Shown here: piece by piece, positions 37,870 through 48,192 of the stretch | How positions within the stretch are numbered: position 1 is the first letter of the stretch | Layout of the letters: every line of letters starts with the position of its first letter | From: Psychrobacter sp. 72-O-c | GTDB lineage: Bacteria; Pseudomonadota; Gammaproteobacteria; Pseudomonadales; Moraxellaceae | DNA: 52,504 nt | Assembly (NCBI RefSeq): GCF_904846605.1 | Contig: NZ_CAJHBI010000024.1 | Location: forward strand, 1 to 52,504 | Direction of reading: 5' to 3' | Notes under the pieces: model-generated | What the model was told of the DNA's origin: nothing | Seen by the model: only the letters and a program-made list of their open reading frames with translations | Database searches by the model: none | Program-made: the position numbers and the translations under genes

Positions 37870-38031
37870 TGCTTTGCCCCTCTGGTCATTTAGTGTTACT
37901 TGCTAGCAGTTTCTTTAACTCGCCAGAGCTCAAGGGTATTTAGCAGACAGTACTGTAAGACCATCAATCTCTTGTTATAATGACGCCACATTAAACCCAA
38001 ACGCTATTTCAAATACAAAACAGGATATTCT

Positions 38032-38283
38032 ATGAGCATGAACGCTGACGATTTAATTGCATTTTTACAGCAGCATTTCCCAGAAGCTTTTATTGAAGCA
38101 GCCAATCAAGGTACTAAGTTTGATGTGCGGGTGGTTGATGCTAGCTTTGAAGGCAAACGCTCAGTTCAGCGCCAGCAAGCGGTTTATGCGCTCGTAAATG
38201 ATAAAATTGCCAGTGGTGATATTCATGCGTTAAACATTCAAGCATTAACACCTGCTGAGTGGGACGTTCAATCAAAAGGCTAA
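38032..38283 (+). CDS. ibaG: BolA-family protein IbaG
   Basis: This 83-residue protein has the BolA fold: LIAFLQQHFPEAFIEAANQGTKFDVRVVDASFEGK, the Arg/Gln-rich turn SVQRQQAVY and the C-terminal helix IHALNIQALTPAEW. It is the short IbaG/YrbA type rather than BolA itself. Such proteins bind [2Fe-2S] clusters with monothiol glutaredoxins. Position directly before murA matches the conserved ibaG-murA pair of gammaproteobacteria. The conserved cluster-ligand histidine of BolA proteins is not obvious in the usual place. Confidence 0.9.
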   Translation: MSMNADDLIAFLQQHFPEAFIEAANQGTKFDVRVVDASFEGKRSVQRQQAVYALVNDKIASGDIHALNIQALTPAEWDVQSKG

Positions 38284-38392
38284 ATATTTTTATACGTAAC
38301 TAGGTTATATAGGGCTAGCGCTTCGCGGTGCCGCTCCTTGTAGGTCTGGTTTTTCATATTTTCTTTATACTTATAGCTAGGTTGTGACTTTT

Positions 38393-39661
38393 ATGGATCA
38401 GTTTTTAATCACCGGCAGTAGTCGTATCGCAGGGGAAGTTACTATCTCTGGCGCCAAAAATGCAGCCTTGCCGTTACTGGCGGCGATGATATTGGCCGAG
38501 ACTCCAACGACATTACATAATGTGCCCTCGCTGCAAGATGTGAGAACGTTGATTCAGCTGATCTCTGGCATGGGAATTAATATTCAAAAGCAAGACGATA
38601 CCGTCACTTGTGATACTAAGAATATTGATAATTTCTATGCGCCGTACGACTTGGTTAAGACCATGCGTGCTTCAATTCTAGTGCTAGGTCCGTTGCTAGC
38701 GCGTTTTGGTGAGGCAGAAGTTTCGCTACCTGGCGGCTGTGCCATTGGTTCACGCCCAGTCGATCAGCATCTCAAAGCCTTTGAGGCAATGGGTGCTAGT
38801 ATTACTGTAGAAAACGGCTACGTTAAAGCGCAAGCCCCAAAAGGCGGCAAGCTACTCGGCTGTAATTTCTCCTTTGATATGATTACGGTTGGTGGTACTG
38901 AAAACGTCATCATGGCGGCAGCATTAGCGAAAGGCACGACTATTCTAGGCAACTGTGCGCTTGAGCCAGAAGTGGTTGACTTGGCCAATATGCTGGTCGA
39001 AATGGGTGCTAAAATCAGTGGTATCGGCACTGCAACGATGACTATCGAGGGCGTTGAGCGCTTGCATGGCTGCGAGTATTCAGTGGTACCCGATCGTATC
39101 GAAACCGGCTCGTATTTGGCAGGCGCGTTGATGACTCGCGGTGATGTATTGACTAAAAATACCTCTGCGCTATTATTGACGCCAGTGCTAGAGAAGTTTG
39201 AAGATATGGGTGCGATTATCACTAGCGGTGATGATTGGATTCGCGCGCAAATGAAAGGTCGCCCGTTGCCTGTTGATATTCGTACCCAACCGCACCCTGG
39301 TTTCCCAACTGATATGCAAGCGCAGGTAATGGCTATTGCTTGCCTGGCTGATGGTACTAGTACTTTCATCGAAAACATCTTTGAAAATCGTTATATGCAT
39401 GTCCCTGAGCTTAATCGTTTGGGCGCTTCCATCCAAGTAGATGGTCATACTGCTGTGGTTAAAGGGGTTGATTGCTTTACTGCGGCTCCGGTGATGGCGA
39501 CTGATTTGCGTGCTTCAATGTCATTAGTTATGGCTGCTGCTGCCGCTGAAGGTGAGAGCTTGATAGATCGTATTTATCATATTGATCGCGGCTATGAGGA
39601 CGTGGAAAACAAGCTGCGTGCATTGGGCGTTAATATTGATCGTATCAATACCAATGACTAA
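38393..39661 (+). CDS. murA: UDP-N-acetylglucosamine 1-carboxyvinyltransferase
   Basis: This 422-residue cytoplasmic enzyme transfers enolpyruvate from PEP to UDP-GlcNAc, the first committed step of peptidoglycan synthesis and the target of fosfomycin. The catalytic Cys is C116 ([15 protein letters not shown]), so it is the fosfomycin-sensitive Cys type. K22 (SGAKNAALP) contacts PEP. Other marks are [20 protein letters not shown] and [12 protein letters not shown] use ATG 38393; a GTG at 38384 would add three residues. ibaG lies upstream, hisG downstream. Confidence 0.96.
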   Translation: MDQFLITGSSRIAGEVTISGAKNAALPLLAAMILAETPTTLHNVPSLQDVRTLIQLISGMGINIQKQDDTVTCDTKNIDNFYAPYDLVKTMRASILVLGPLLARFGEAEVSLPGGCAIGSRPVDQHLKAFEAMGASITVENGYVKAQAPKGGKLLGCNFSFDMITVGGTENVIMAAALAKGTTILGNCALEPEVVDLANMLVEMGAKISGIGTATMTIEGVERLHGCEYSVVPDRIETGSYLAGALMTRGDVLTKNTSALLLTPVLEKFEDMGAIITSGDDWIRAQMKGRPLPVDIRTQPHPGFPTDMQAQVMAIACLADGTSTFIENIFENRYMHVPELNRLGASIQVDGHTAVVKGVDCFTAAPVMATDLRASMSLVMAAAAAEGESLIDRIYHIDRGYEDVENKLRALGVNIDRINTND

Positions 39662-39780
39662 TAATATTGATACAAATATCGTGCCGTATTAACATTTATG
39701 ATTATATTTTTTATCAATAAAAATGAACAATCTCTCTTGTAGATAGAGAGACCTTAACCGCACATGGACATGACGCCATT

Positions 39781-40488
39781 ATGACTGAAAAAAATCAGAC
39801 TGAGCAAAACGACCAAGCAACTGATAGCTTATTAAATGAAGTGAATGATGAATTTACTGGCTTAACACTGGCCTTATCTAAAGGGCGTATTTTAGAAGAG
39901 ACTATGCCGTTGCTACAGGCAGCAGGCGTTGAGCTGTTAGAGGACCCTGAAGCTTCACGTAAGTTAATTTTCCCCACTTCCAACCCGAATGTCCGCGTTT
40001 TGATTCTACGTGCCAGTGATGTGCCGACTTATGTAGAGCACGGCGCCGCTGATTTTGGTGTGGCTGGCAAAGACGTCTTGCTTGAGCATGGGGCCAATCA
40101 TGTTTACGAATTGCTAGATCTACAGATTGCTCAGTGTAAGCTCATGACCGCTGGGGTTAAAGGTGCTCCATTACCCAATCGTCGCCTGCGTATCGCGACT
40201 AAATATGTCAATGTCGCGCGTGCTTACTTTGCCAGTCAAGGTCAGCAAGTAGATGTCATTAAGCTGTATGGTTCGATGGAGCTTGCGCCATTAGTAGGCT
40301 TAGGGGACTTGATTGTCGATGTAGTCGATACGGGTAATACGCTGCGGGCTAACGGCCTTGAGGCACTCGATCATATTTGTGATGTGTCCTCGCGCCTTAT
40401 TGTCAATCAAGTCAGCTATAAACGTAAATTTGCGCTCCTTGAGCCGATTTTAGATAGCTTTAAAGCCAGTATTGCTACCGCTTCGTAA
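39781..40488 (+). CDS. hisG: ATP phosphoribosyltransferase, short (HisZ-dependent) form
   Basis: This 235-residue enzyme joins ATP and PRPP, the first step of histidine synthesis. Motifs are [44 protein letters not shown] and the PRPP loop [19 protein letters not shown]. Length and the absence of a C-terminal ACT-like domain mark the short form, which needs HisZ for activity and feedback control. hisZ is not in this window. A ~25-residue Gln/Asn/Glu-rich N-terminal extension precedes the core; no strong ribosome binding site supports the first ATG, so a later start is possible. A terminator-like hairpin follows. Confidence 0.94.
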   Translation: MTEKNQTEQNDQATDSLLNEVNDEFTGLTLALSKGRILEETMPLLQAAGVELLEDPEASRKLIFPTSNPNVRVLILRASDVPTYVEHGAADFGVAGKDVLLEHGANHVYELLDLQIAQCKLMTAGVKGAPLPNRRLRIATKYVNVARAYFASQGQQVDVIKLYGSMELAPLVGLGDLIVDVVDTGNTLRANGLEALDHICDVSSRLIVNQVSYKRKFALLEPILDSFKASIATAS

Positions 40489-40591
40489 TCGTAAATTGGT
40501 AATCTTTAAAGTTTAAGACCGCAAAAAAATTACCTCTGTCTATAAGATATGATAGTCATTGATAATATAAAGGTTGGTTATACGTATTTTT

Positions 40592-40638
40592 AAACCAGTT
40601 TAGCGCTGCAAGACAGATAAGGCGTGCTAAACTGGTTT
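40592..40638 (+). terminator. Terminator-like hairpin between hisG and hisD
   Basis: Perfect 13-base arms AAACCAGTTTAGC (40592-40604) and GCTAAACTGGTTT (40626-40638) enclose a 21-base loop and end in TTTTAT. This would end murA-hisG transcripts and implies that hisD has its own promoter in 40640-40766. Confidence 0.75.
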
Positions 40639-40766
40639 TATCATATCTGTTTGCCAGAATATAAAAACGCAGTCTTATATTTATAAAATTGTATTCATAA
40701 AAGCTCAGTACTATTTCAATAGTATAGCAACTCAGTAATATATCAGCTCAATCATAGGATAAAGTT

Positions 40767-42062
40767 ATGCGCCAGTTAAGTACCCAAGATATCGATTTTG
40801 AACAAAAGTTAACAGCCTTGCTTGCCTTTGAGACCGTCAATGATGTTACCTTATTAAAAACGGTCGATGATATTATTGCTCAAGTACGCTCTGGCGGTGA
40901 CGGCGTAGTACTGGCACTAACTCAACAGTTTGATCAGCATCCAGCAACGAGTATAAATGAGTTAGAGTTGTCTAAAGACGCGCTTGCTGAGGCATTCGCT
41001 ACTCTTGATGATAAGGTAAAAACTGCATTAACAACCGCTGCCTCGCGAGTACAAACATTCCACGAACGGCAAGTGCAAGAAACTTGGCAGTATGAGGATG
41101 AGTTAGGCAACCGTTTAGGTCAAAAAATCACACCACTTGATCGTGTGGGTATCTATGTGCCGGGCGGCTTAGCGTCTTATCCGTCCTCGGTGCTGATGAA
41201 TGCGATTCCTGCTAAAGTTGCTGGGGTTGCTGAGATTATCATGGTCGTGCCAGCCCCAAAAGGCGTACTCAATCCACTGGTATTGGCAGCAGCACATTTG
41301 GCTCAAGTTGATCGTGTTTTTACCATTGGTGGCGCACAGGCGGTAGCCGCATTGGCCTATGGTACTGAGACTATCCCAGCAGTGGACAAAATAACCGGTC
41401 CGGGTAATAAGTATGTTGCAGCGGCAAAAAGGGCGGTATTCGGGCAAGTGGGTATTGATATGATTGCAGGGCCCTCTGAAGTGTTGGTTTATGCGGAAGG
41501 CGAGGCAGATGATCGCGCCGATTGGCTGGCGATGGATTTGTTATCGCAAGCTGAGCATGACCGTATTGCCCAAGCAATCTTTGTGACCACCAGCGCTGAG
41601 CAGCTGGCAGCGGTGGCAGCGGAGATTGAGAAGGCCTTAGCAGAGTTGCCAAAAGCAGATATCGCCCGTGATTCTTTACAAAATCGTGGCGCGCTTATTT
41701 TGGTCAAAGACCGAGAGGAAGGCATGGCAGTCATCAATCGCGTGGCACCTGAACATCTAGAGCTGTCCGTTGATGATCCCGATGCGCTACTTGATAGTAT
41801 TCGTCATGCTGGTGCTATATTTATGGGACGCCATACGCCAGAGGCAATTGGTGATTACTGTGCCGGACCCAATCATGTATTGCCGACTTCAGGTACCGCG
41901 CGTTTTTCTTCGCCACTTGGCGTTTATGACTTTCAAAAGAAATCATCTATTATTTATTGTAGTGAAAGTGGTAGTAAACCACTCGCTGAGACCGCAGACA
42001 TTTTAGCGCAGCGCGAAGATTTAGAAGCGCATGCACGCTCAGCTCGCTATCGTTATCAGTAA
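40767..42062 (+). CDS. hisD: Histidinol dehydrogenase
   Basis: This 431-residue zinc enzyme oxidises L-histidinol to L-histidine in two NAD-dependent steps, the last reactions of the pathway. Signature segments are [61 protein letters not shown], and [14 protein letters not shown] followed by LLSQAEHD (zinc Gln/His). [21 protein letters not shown], with its catalytic-region Pro/Ser, is near the C-terminus. Length is typical. AGGATAAAG precedes the ATG. hisC follows 72 bases downstream. Confidence 0.96.
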   Translation: MRQLSTQDIDFEQKLTALLAFETVNDVTLLKTVDDIIAQVRSGGDGVVLALTQQFDQHPATSINELELSKDALAEAFATLDDKVKTALTTAASRVQTFHERQVQETWQYEDELGNRLGQKITPLDRVGIYVPGGLASYPSSVLMNAIPAKVAGVAEIIMVVPAPKGVLNPLVLAAAHLAQVDRVFTIGGAQAVAALAYGTETIPAVDKITGPGNKYVAAAKRAVFGQVGIDMIAGPSEVLVYAEGEADDRADWLAMDLLSQAEHDRIAQAIFVTTSAEQLAAVAAEIEKALAELPKADIARDSLQNRGALILVKDREEGMAVINRVAPEHLELSVDDPDALLDSIRHAGAIFMGRHTPEAIGDYCAGPNHVLPTSGTARFSSPLGVYDFQKKSSIIYCSESGSKPLAETADILAQREDLEAHARSARYRYQ

Positions 42063-42134
42063 TACATTTTAGCTTTTTAAGCTGTTGTTAAACCTATTTC
42101 ATGAACATCTATATAGCTATTAGTAGGATAACTT

Positions 42135-43274
42135 ATGAGTGAACCAAAGATAGACACCAGATTGTGGTCAGCCAAAGCGCGCAACCTATCACCTTATGTG
42201 CCCGGTGAGCAGCCTCAGCATGACAACTTATGCAAACTAAATACCAATGAAAATCCATTTCCACCTTCACCAAAAGTAGGGGAGGCCATCACTGCTGTTT
42301 TAGCGCAGCAAGCTGATGAATTACGTCTCTATCCTGCACCTGAATCGGATGATTTGCGAGCAGCATTAGCCCAGTTATATGACTTAAATATCAATCAGGT
42401 ATTTGTCGGTAACGGCTCAGACGAAGTATTGGCACTAATATTCGCTAGCTTCTTCCTTAAAGAGCGACCAGTCTTAGCGCCAGATATCAGCTATAGTTTT
42501 TATCCTGTTTATGCACAGACCTTTGGCATCGAGCTGGTACAGATTGCCCTTGAAGCAGATTTTAGTGTTGATCCTGATGCTTATCGTCAGCCTTGTAGCG
42601 GTATCATCATCGCCAATCCGAACGCCCCAACGGGTCTACTATTATCGCTAAGCGATATTCGTAAGCTAGCTAGTGAGCATTCTAATTCCGTGATTGTTAT
42701 TGATGAGGCTTATATTGATTTTGCGCATCTAGACTCGGACAGTTCAGACACTGCGGTTTCAGCAGTGAGTTTAATTAATGAGTTTGATAATCTTCTAGTG
42801 ACTCAAACCTTTTCAAAATCACGTTCGCTTGCTGGTTTACGAGTAGGAATGGCATTCGGCAACGTGTCGTTAATCGCAGCGCTGACTCGTATGAAGAATA
42901 GCTTCAACAGCTATCCATTAGATAAGTTGGCACAAGCAGGGGCAAGAGCTAGCGTATTAGATACCGTATATTTTGAGCAAACCTGCCAGCAGGTTATCGA
43001 ATTACGTGAGTCATTGACTGCCCAGCTGACAGAATTGGGTTATAAAGTATTGCCGTCACATGCAAACTTTATCTTTGTGCGTCCTAAAGATGGTAACGCT
43101 AGTGACGTGGCCAACACACTACGTGAGCAAGGCATTATCGTGCGCCATTTTGATAAACCACGCATTCAAGAATATTTACGTATTACTATTGGTACGGCAG
43201 CACAACATGAGCGTCTCATCAATACGGTAAGAGGCATGCAAACCCCTGACGATACGGATTTAATCAGCAGTTAA
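42135..43274 (+). CDS. hisC: Histidinol-phosphate aminotransferase
   Basis: This 379-residue class II-like PLP aminotransferase converts imidazole acetol phosphate to histidinol phosphate. Motifs are LNTNENPFPPSP at the start, NGSDEVLALIFASFF, the NPNAPTG segment, VIDEAYIDFA, the PLP lysine in TQTFSKSRSLAGLRVG and the C-terminal Arg in YLRITIGT. The order hisG-hisD-hisC after murA is conserved in Moraxellaceae. The truncated DUF523 gene starts two bases after the hisC stop codon, so it is probably cotranscribed. Confidence 0.95.
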   Translation: MSEPKIDTRLWSAKARNLSPYVPGEQPQHDNLCKLNTNENPFPPSPKVGEAITAVLAQQADELRLYPAPESDDLRAALAQLYDLNINQVFVGNGSDEVLALIFASFFLKERPVLAPDISYSFYPVYAQTFGIELVQIALEADFSVDPDAYRQPCSGIIIANPNAPTGLLLSLSDIRKLASEHSNSVIVIDEAYIDFAHLDSDSSDTAVSAVSLINEFDNLLVTQTFSKSRSLAGLRVGMAFGNVSLIAALTRMKNSFNSYPLDKLAQAGARASVLDTVYFEQTCQQVIELRESLTAQLTELGYKVLPSHANFIFVRPKDGNASDVANTLREQGIIVRHFDKPRIQEYLRITIGTAAQHERLINTVRGMQTPDDTDLISS

Positions 43275-43276
43275 AA

Positions 43277-43459
43277 ATGTCTATTAAGGTAAAAGAAACC
43301 ATCTTAGTCAGTGCTTGTCTGCTAGGTCAGCGTGTTCGCTACGATGGCAATCATGCGCAGCTGGCAGATAGTGATTTATTAACGCAACTTAGCGGTAAAC
43401 TCAGGATTGTGCCCATCTGTCCTGAAATGCTGGGTGGACTACCGACCCCACTGACCTAG
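43277..43459 (+). pseudogene. Truncated DUF523-family gene
   Basis: The 60-residue frame begins with the clear DUF523 start ILVSACLLGQRVRYDGNHAQ and reaches the family motif VPICPEMLGGLPTP, then stops at LT. Full proteins run to about 150 residues, with more conserved Cys and Gly positions after GGLPTPR. Only 49 bases separate the stop from the end of pabB, so the missing two thirds are deleted rather than frameshifted. The function of DUF523 is unknown. It sits two bases behind hisC. Confidence 0.8.
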
Positions 43460-43508
43460 CGACTTAATCTTTCTATCAACTAACGACGTTTTATAATTTA
43501 ATGTCTGA

Positions 43509-45203
43509 CTATTTAGCGACAGCTTCTTGCTTTAATACATTAAGTAAATTGCCGACTTTATCGAGACATTCTTGATATTCAGCGTCACAATCTGAGGCGA
43601 TAGTGATACCGCCACCCGCCCATAAACTGACTTGTCCTGTATTACTTGCTGAGGTGTCGGCTTGCAGGGTACGAATCAGGACATTCCACTGACCGCTACC
43701 ATCAAAATTCATATAGCCCAGGGTACCGCAATAGCCACCGCGCGGCGCTGCTTCTAATTCAGAGATAATCTCAACCGCGCGCCTTTTGGGCGTACCGGTA
43801 ATTGACCCTGCTGGTAAGCTGCCAAATAATACCGCCAAAGGATGACTGTCTTCTTTTAGCTCAGCGGTAATGGTGCTGACCATATGATGGACGTTGCTGA
43901 AGCTTTCAATCGTGAATAGTTGCGGTACTTTTACGCTACCGATCTTGGCATATTTACCCAAATCATTGCGTAATAAATCCACAATCATGACATTCTCAGC
44001 GCGGTCTTTGTTACTATCAGTCAGTTGCTGCTTTAGTGCCAAGTCTTGCTCAGTGTTAATACCGCGCGGTATTGTGCCCTTAATAGGTTTGGTACGAATA
44101 TGATGCTTGCCAGTCTTAGCGTCTTTAATGAAGGTAAAAAATAACTCCGGTGAACAACTTAATAGCTCAAAGCTTAATGTCGGTTGGTCTGAACGATCAA
44201 TCCCTAAATACCCTGCAAATGGCGCTTGGGTGTTGCGGTGTAGGGCAGGCAAATAATCAAGAAGTATCGTTGTTGTTTCAACATCGCCGCGCGAGTTATC
44301 AAACTGACCTCGCCACGCTTGCGTAAGATTGATCTGATAACAATCACCCAGCTTTAAATAATTTTGGGTCTGCTCAAATGCCTGCCGATAGTCGAGCTTA
44401 CTCCACTGCGCAGTTAATATTAACGGTGCAAGTTTGGATTCTGTTTCAGGCATTTGCTTATTGGAACGGTTACTATTAGACAGAGTTTTATCCAACGTAT
44501 TTAAATAGGATATAAGCGCTGTTACAAGCGGGTTTTCTGCTTCATTGTCAGGGTCCGTATTGCTGGTTCTAACGTTTAAATCCCAACCGGTTCCACTACT
44601 ATTAGTAGCATCCGTCGGCGTCAGATAAATATCATAATGTCCTATAACCGCACAAGGTTGTGATGTTTGTGGAATGTCAGCGGCTGGACTTAGCTCATGG
44701 GCAGCAATATCATAACCAATAAAGCCAATAAGACCGTGATAGTAGCTGGGCTTCTCACCTTCTTCATGTATTGAAGTCGGAGCACTACTATTGCCAGCTT
44801 CAAAAGCTTTGCTATAAGTAATTAACTCATCCTGCCAGTCTGCATAACTCATATAGGTTGTCGTTACAGAATTATTATCACGACAATTTTTGATCACTTT
44901 ATAAGTAAATGATTGCGTATCGGTAGAAGTGGGATCAGATGAATTGCGATTGCGATTGCGATTGCGATTGGTATCAGTATTATTAAAATAAACACACCAC
45001 GCCACTTTAGGCAGCAAGCCAATCACTGGTCGTCCATCATTATTTAACCATACCAGTTGCCATTGCGCATCAGTATCCTGAGCAGTTAAATGCTGTTGCA
45101 ATACCGGCAGCAATTCTGAAGCTGGCAGGTCACCAAAACGCCAGCTAATTTTCATAGCTGGCGTTGATGATTGAGTTTGTTGAATGTTATCAGTTACGAT
45201 CAT
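43509..45203 (-). CDS. pabB: Aminodeoxychorismate synthase component I
   Basis: This 564-residue chorismate-utilising enzyme forms 4-amino-4-deoxychorismate for folate synthesis, with ammonia supplied by the PabA subunit (not in this window). The C-terminal catalytic domain (about 275-560) has GDCYQINLTQAWRG, PEGIN-like IPRGINTEQD, ENVMIVDLLRNDLGK, and GSITGTPKRRAVEII with EAAPRGGYCG. KPIKGTIPRG favours PabB over TrpE. The N-terminal half is longer than in E. coli PabB (453) and holds low-complexity inserts, including an Asn-Arg repeat at about 79-88 and a Ser/Asn-rich linker. It starts three bases after the fabB stop, implying cotranscription. Confidence 0.9.
   Translation of the reverse strand: MIVTDNIQQTQSSTPAMKISWRFGDLPASELLPVLQQHLTAQDTDAQWQLVWLNNDGRPVIGLLPKVAWCVYFNNTDTNRNRNRNRNSSDPTSTDTQSFTYKVIKNCRDNNSVTTTYMSYADWQDELITYSKAFEAGNSSAPTSIHEEGEKPSYYHGLIGFIGYDIAAHELSPAADIPQTSQPCAVIGHYDIYLTPTDATNSSGTGWDLNVRTSNTDPDNEAENPLVTALISYLNTLDKTLSNSNRSNKQMPETESKLAPLILTAQWSKLDYRQAFEQTQNYLKLGDCYQINLTQAWRGQFDNSRGDVETTTILLDYLPALHRNTQAPFAGYLGIDRSDQPTLSFELLSCSPELFFTFIKDAKTGKHHIRTKPIKGTIPRGINTEQDLALKQQLTDSNKDRAENVMIVDLLRNDLGKYAKIGSVKVPQLFTIESFSNVHHMVSTITAELKEDSHPLAVLFGSLPAGSITGTPKRRAVEIISELEAAPRGGYCGTLGYMNFDGSGQWNVLIRTLQADTSASNTGQVSLWAGGGITIASDCDAEYQECLDKVGNLLNVLKQEAVAK
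44943..44970 (-). repeat. Hexanucleotide tract (AATCGC on the coding strand) in pabB
   Basis: Nearly five ATTGCG units (plus strand) encode alternating Asn-Arg in the N-terminal half of PabB. Changes by whole units keep the frame. Confidence 0.88.
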
Positions 45204-45206
45204 ATA

Positions 45207-46469
45207 TTAGACGTTGAATTTTTTGATAATTAAGGTCGCATTGGTACCGCCAAAGCCAAAGCTATTGCTCATTAGAGTTTCAAGTTTATGATCACGCTTT
45301 TCGGTGACAATATCAAAGCCCTCGGCAGCTGAATCCAAATTTTCAATATTAATACTTGGGGCAATAAAGTCTTCTTGTAGCATCAGTAGGCAATAGATTA
45401 ATTCTTGTGCTCCAACTGCGCCTAAGCTATGACCGGTCATTGATTTGGTTGAGCTGATAGGCGGAACAGATGCTTTAGAATTAGAAGCACCCTCAGTACT
45501 AGCATCAGCACCAAACACTTCCGCAATGGCCTTAAGTTCAGTAATGTCTCCTAATGGCGTACTGGTACCATGACTATTGATATAATCAACGCTTTTTAAA
45601 CCAGCTTGATCTAATGCTTGCTGCATACAACGTATGGCACCTTCACCACTCGGGGCGACCATTTCCGCACCATCCGAGCTAGCGCCATAACCAACGATTT
45701 CAGCCAAGATATTGGCACCGCGAGCTTGCGCATGCTCTAAGCTTTCAACCACCACCATCGCACCACCACCGGCAATTACAAAACCGTCGCGATCTCTATC
45801 ATAAGCACGCGAGGATTGTTTGGGCACGTCATTATATTGCGTACTCATCGCACCCATAGCATCAAACATACAAGACTGTGTCCAGTCCTCAGCTTCACTA
45901 CCACCCGCTAACACAACGTCTGCTTTGCCCAGCTGGATTAACTCAGCGGCATGACCGATACAATGAGTTGAAGTTGCGCAAGCAGAAGAGATAGAGTAGG
46001 AGACGCCTTGTATTTTAAGGCCAGTCGCTAGCGCTGCGGATACTGAGCTGCTCATGGTTTTTGGTACCGCCATCGCTCCAACACCGCGCAGACCTTTTTC
46101 GCGCATGGCGTCTACTGCGGTGACCACACCTTCTGTTGATGCGCCGCCCGAGCCTGCAACCACACCCACGCGCGGGTTATTATTGATGGTCTCAAGTGTT
46201 AAGCCAGATTGCTTAATAGCGGCTAGTGCGCTTACATAAGCATAAAGACTGGCGTCACTAAAAAAACGCTTGAGTTTACGGTCAATACCAGAAGTATCAA
46301 GGGCGGCTTTATCAATGCTGCCACTAACTTGCGATTTAAATCCATGCTCAGCATAAGATTCATTGAAGGTAATACCAGATTGCCCTTGTTTTAGGGCAGT
46401 AGTAACGGCGTCTAAATCATGTCCGATACAAGAGACAATCCCTGCTCCAGTGATAACAACTCGGCGCAT
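45207..46469 (-). CDS. fabB: 3-oxoacyl-[acyl-carrier-protein] synthase I
   Basis: This 420-residue condensing enzyme elongates acyl-ACP with malonyl-ACP and in many gammaproteobacteria is needed for unsaturated fatty acids. The triad is visible: C164 ([14 protein letters not shown]), His in [13 protein letters not shown] and His in [17 protein letters not shown]. The opening [16 protein letters not shown] and [13 protein letters not shown] match FabB rather than FabF. A short Ala/Ser/Thr-rich insert ([17 protein letters not shown]) lies before the second His. fabA, a frequent partner, is not adjacent; pabB follows three bases downstream. Confidence 0.95.
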   Translation of the reverse strand: MRRVVITGAGIVSCIGHDLDAVTTALKQGQSGITFNESYAEHGFKSQVSGSIDKAALDTSGIDRKLKRFFSDASLYAYVSALAAIKQSGLTLETINNNPRVGVVAGSGGASTEGVVTAVDAMREKGLRGVGAMAVPKTMSSSVSAALATGLKIQGVSYSISSACATSTHCIGHAAELIQLGKADVVLAGGSEAEDWTQSCMFDAMGAMSTQYNDVPKQSSRAYDRDRDGFVIAGGGAMVVVESLEHAQARGANILAEIVGYGASSDGAEMVAPSGEGAIRCMQQALDQAGLKSVDYINSHGTSTPLGDITELKAIAEVFGADASTEGASNSKASVPPISSTKSMTGHSLGAVGAQELIYCLLMLQEDFIAPSINIENLDSAAEGFDIVTEKRDHKLETLMSNSFGFGGTNATLIIKKFNV

Positions 46470-47046
46470 ATTCTATTCCTTATAATAACGATTTGCTAAT
46501 GATTGCTTCTACTGCTTGTCTATAAATAGTTTTTAACTATAAGTACTTTTTTGAATGACTTAATCGGGTAGTAACAAGACTAGAAATTATCTAAATAATA
46601 AATCAATCATACCTTAATTCACGTTATGATAACGTATCAAGGGTTCAAAATCCTTGCTCAAGTACAAAATAATGGTAAAAATACCGCTAAATTTTTTAGG
46701 CAATTTGAATAGGTTTCTTTAATTGCTTTCGAGAAACAGACTATCAGCTATAATCAGACTTAAAAAAACAGCAGGAACATTAGAGGTAAATGAGACGAAG
46801 AGGATAGGCGTGGCGTTTATAATTATAAATAAGTCATACTTTTAGATACAAATTTCACGATAGTAATAACATTGTTCGCACTGACATTACAGTGAAAAAA
46901 CAGCTAGAGTAATAACCTTATTCTAAGCCAAACTAATTTTGCGTTTATTAAAACCTTAAAGGCTGCTCGGATTTAAGTTTTTTAATCGTATTACTTTTCA
47001 ACCAAAACACTTTAACGATAACAATCATTATACTAAGGATATAACA
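46470..47046. other. Divergent intergenic region between fabB and the EcsC-family gene
   Basis: These 577 AT-rich bases contain a possible plus-strand promoter (TTTCGA, 16 bases, TATAAT at 46749-46754), about 290 bases before the EcsC-family start. That would leave a long untranslated leader. No gene or strong hairpin was recognised. Confidence 0.4.
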
Positions 47047-48192
47047 ATGGCAAAGCGTAGCACTCTTTTTCAAGGTATTAGCGCAGTTGGTCACTTTACC
47101 CGTAGTAATCTCGAGCGTGTCGGTTCATTAATCGATAACGTCAATGCCAAAACGGGCAAGCCACGTCAATATAAAGCAGTAGATTTAGGGGATGAGGATT
47201 ATCAGCAAGACTTATTCCGTGAGCAAACGCTAAAAACGACTCAGCAATTAATTGGTACACGCTTTGCAACTTATGGTAAGTATGCCAAAAAAGTAGTCCC
47301 TGATAGTTTGTTTCAATCGGTGATTGATGGCGCCTTTGTACAAGTAGCAAAATTGGCCGCTAATTGGAGCCAGCTAGATTTGCCAGCGGAGCATCGGTTC
47401 GCTGATATTGCCACATTAGACGACGAGCAACGTTATGCGTTAGCGACCGATATTGCCAATCAAAATCGAGCCCTAGCAACTCTAGGTGGCTTGACCGGTT
47501 TAGCGGGTCTGCCAGGTCTATTGGCGGATACTTTATGGTTACTATTGGTATCTTTACGTACCGTCTATCAGTTGGCGGCGGTTTATAATAAACCACTGAC
47601 CGGTAAACAAGGTATAAAAATGGCTTATGAGCTACTCTCTAATGCTGATTTGAGTAAAATGCAAGAAAAACAAGCACTGTTAGCGGGTATTGGAATGGGT
47701 AAGGGCTTACTTGATAATGCGCAAAGCCGTGGCCTACACAGTGAGCTTAGAAACTTGGGACTTAAAAATAAGAACGTCAACTTCTATGCTGAACAAGTAG
47801 ATAACATTGCGGGACAAGTAGGTATCGATTTGGATCAAATTGATTTAACTTGGATACGCCGCCTGTTACCGGTAACTGCCGTTGCAGTAGGCATGCGTTA
47901 TAACAGTGGCTTAATTGATGAAGTCATTGGGGTCGCACAAGCTACCTTTGCACCAGAACCCAAGCTTGCCAATCGGGCAATTACTGACGATAGTAGTAGC
48001 GAAGCAGAAGTTAGTAAAACCACAGACGCTGAGCAAAAAGACTCAGACAGCAAGACTGATAAACAGTCAGAAAAAAACTCAGATAAAGCAGCCGACAAGC
48101 AATCAAATAAAACTAATGAATCTGGTGATAACAAAAAATCAGATAGCAAAAAAACTGCTGATAATGAGCAAAAGGTAGCTGCAAAGAAATAG
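47047..48192 (+). CDS. EcsC-family protein
   Basis: This 381-residue protein has an EcsC-like domain (about 90-290). A Gly/Leu-rich hydrophobic hairpin ATLGGLTGLAGLPGLLADTLWLLLVSLRTVYQLA lies at about 143-177, which is diagnostic, followed by YELLSNADL and an RRLLPVTAVAVGMRYN membrane-like segment. The C-terminal ~75 residues are a Lys/Ser/Asp-rich disordered tail. EcsC proteins are membrane-associated and poorly understood; in Bacillus EcsC is linked to an ABC transporter, absent here. AAGGA precedes the ATG. Monocistronic. Confidence 0.82.
   Translation: MAKRSTLFQGISAVGHFTRSNLERVGSLIDNVNAKTGKPRQYKAVDLGDEDYQQDLFREQTLKTTQQLIGTRFATYGKYAKKVVPDSLFQSVIDGAFVQVAKLAANWSQLDLPAEHRFADIATLDDEQRYALATDIANQNRALATLGGLTGLAGLPGLLADTLWLLLVSLRTVYQLAAVYNKPLTGKQGIKMAYELLSNADLSKMQEKQALLAGIGMGKGLLDNAQSRGLHSELRNLGLKNKNVNFYAEQVDNIAGQVGIDLDQIDLTWIRRLLPVTAVAVGMRYNSGLIDEVIGVAQATFAPEPKLANRAITDDSSSEAEVSKTTDAEQKDSDSKTDKQSEKNSDKAADKQSNKTNESGDNKKSDSKKTADNEQKVAAKK

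Noticed and set aside
38818..39378. 186-codon minus-strand frame inside murA
   Set aside because: It is the antisense of a well-supported gene and its translation is Ser/Ile/Pro-rich with no family resemblance.
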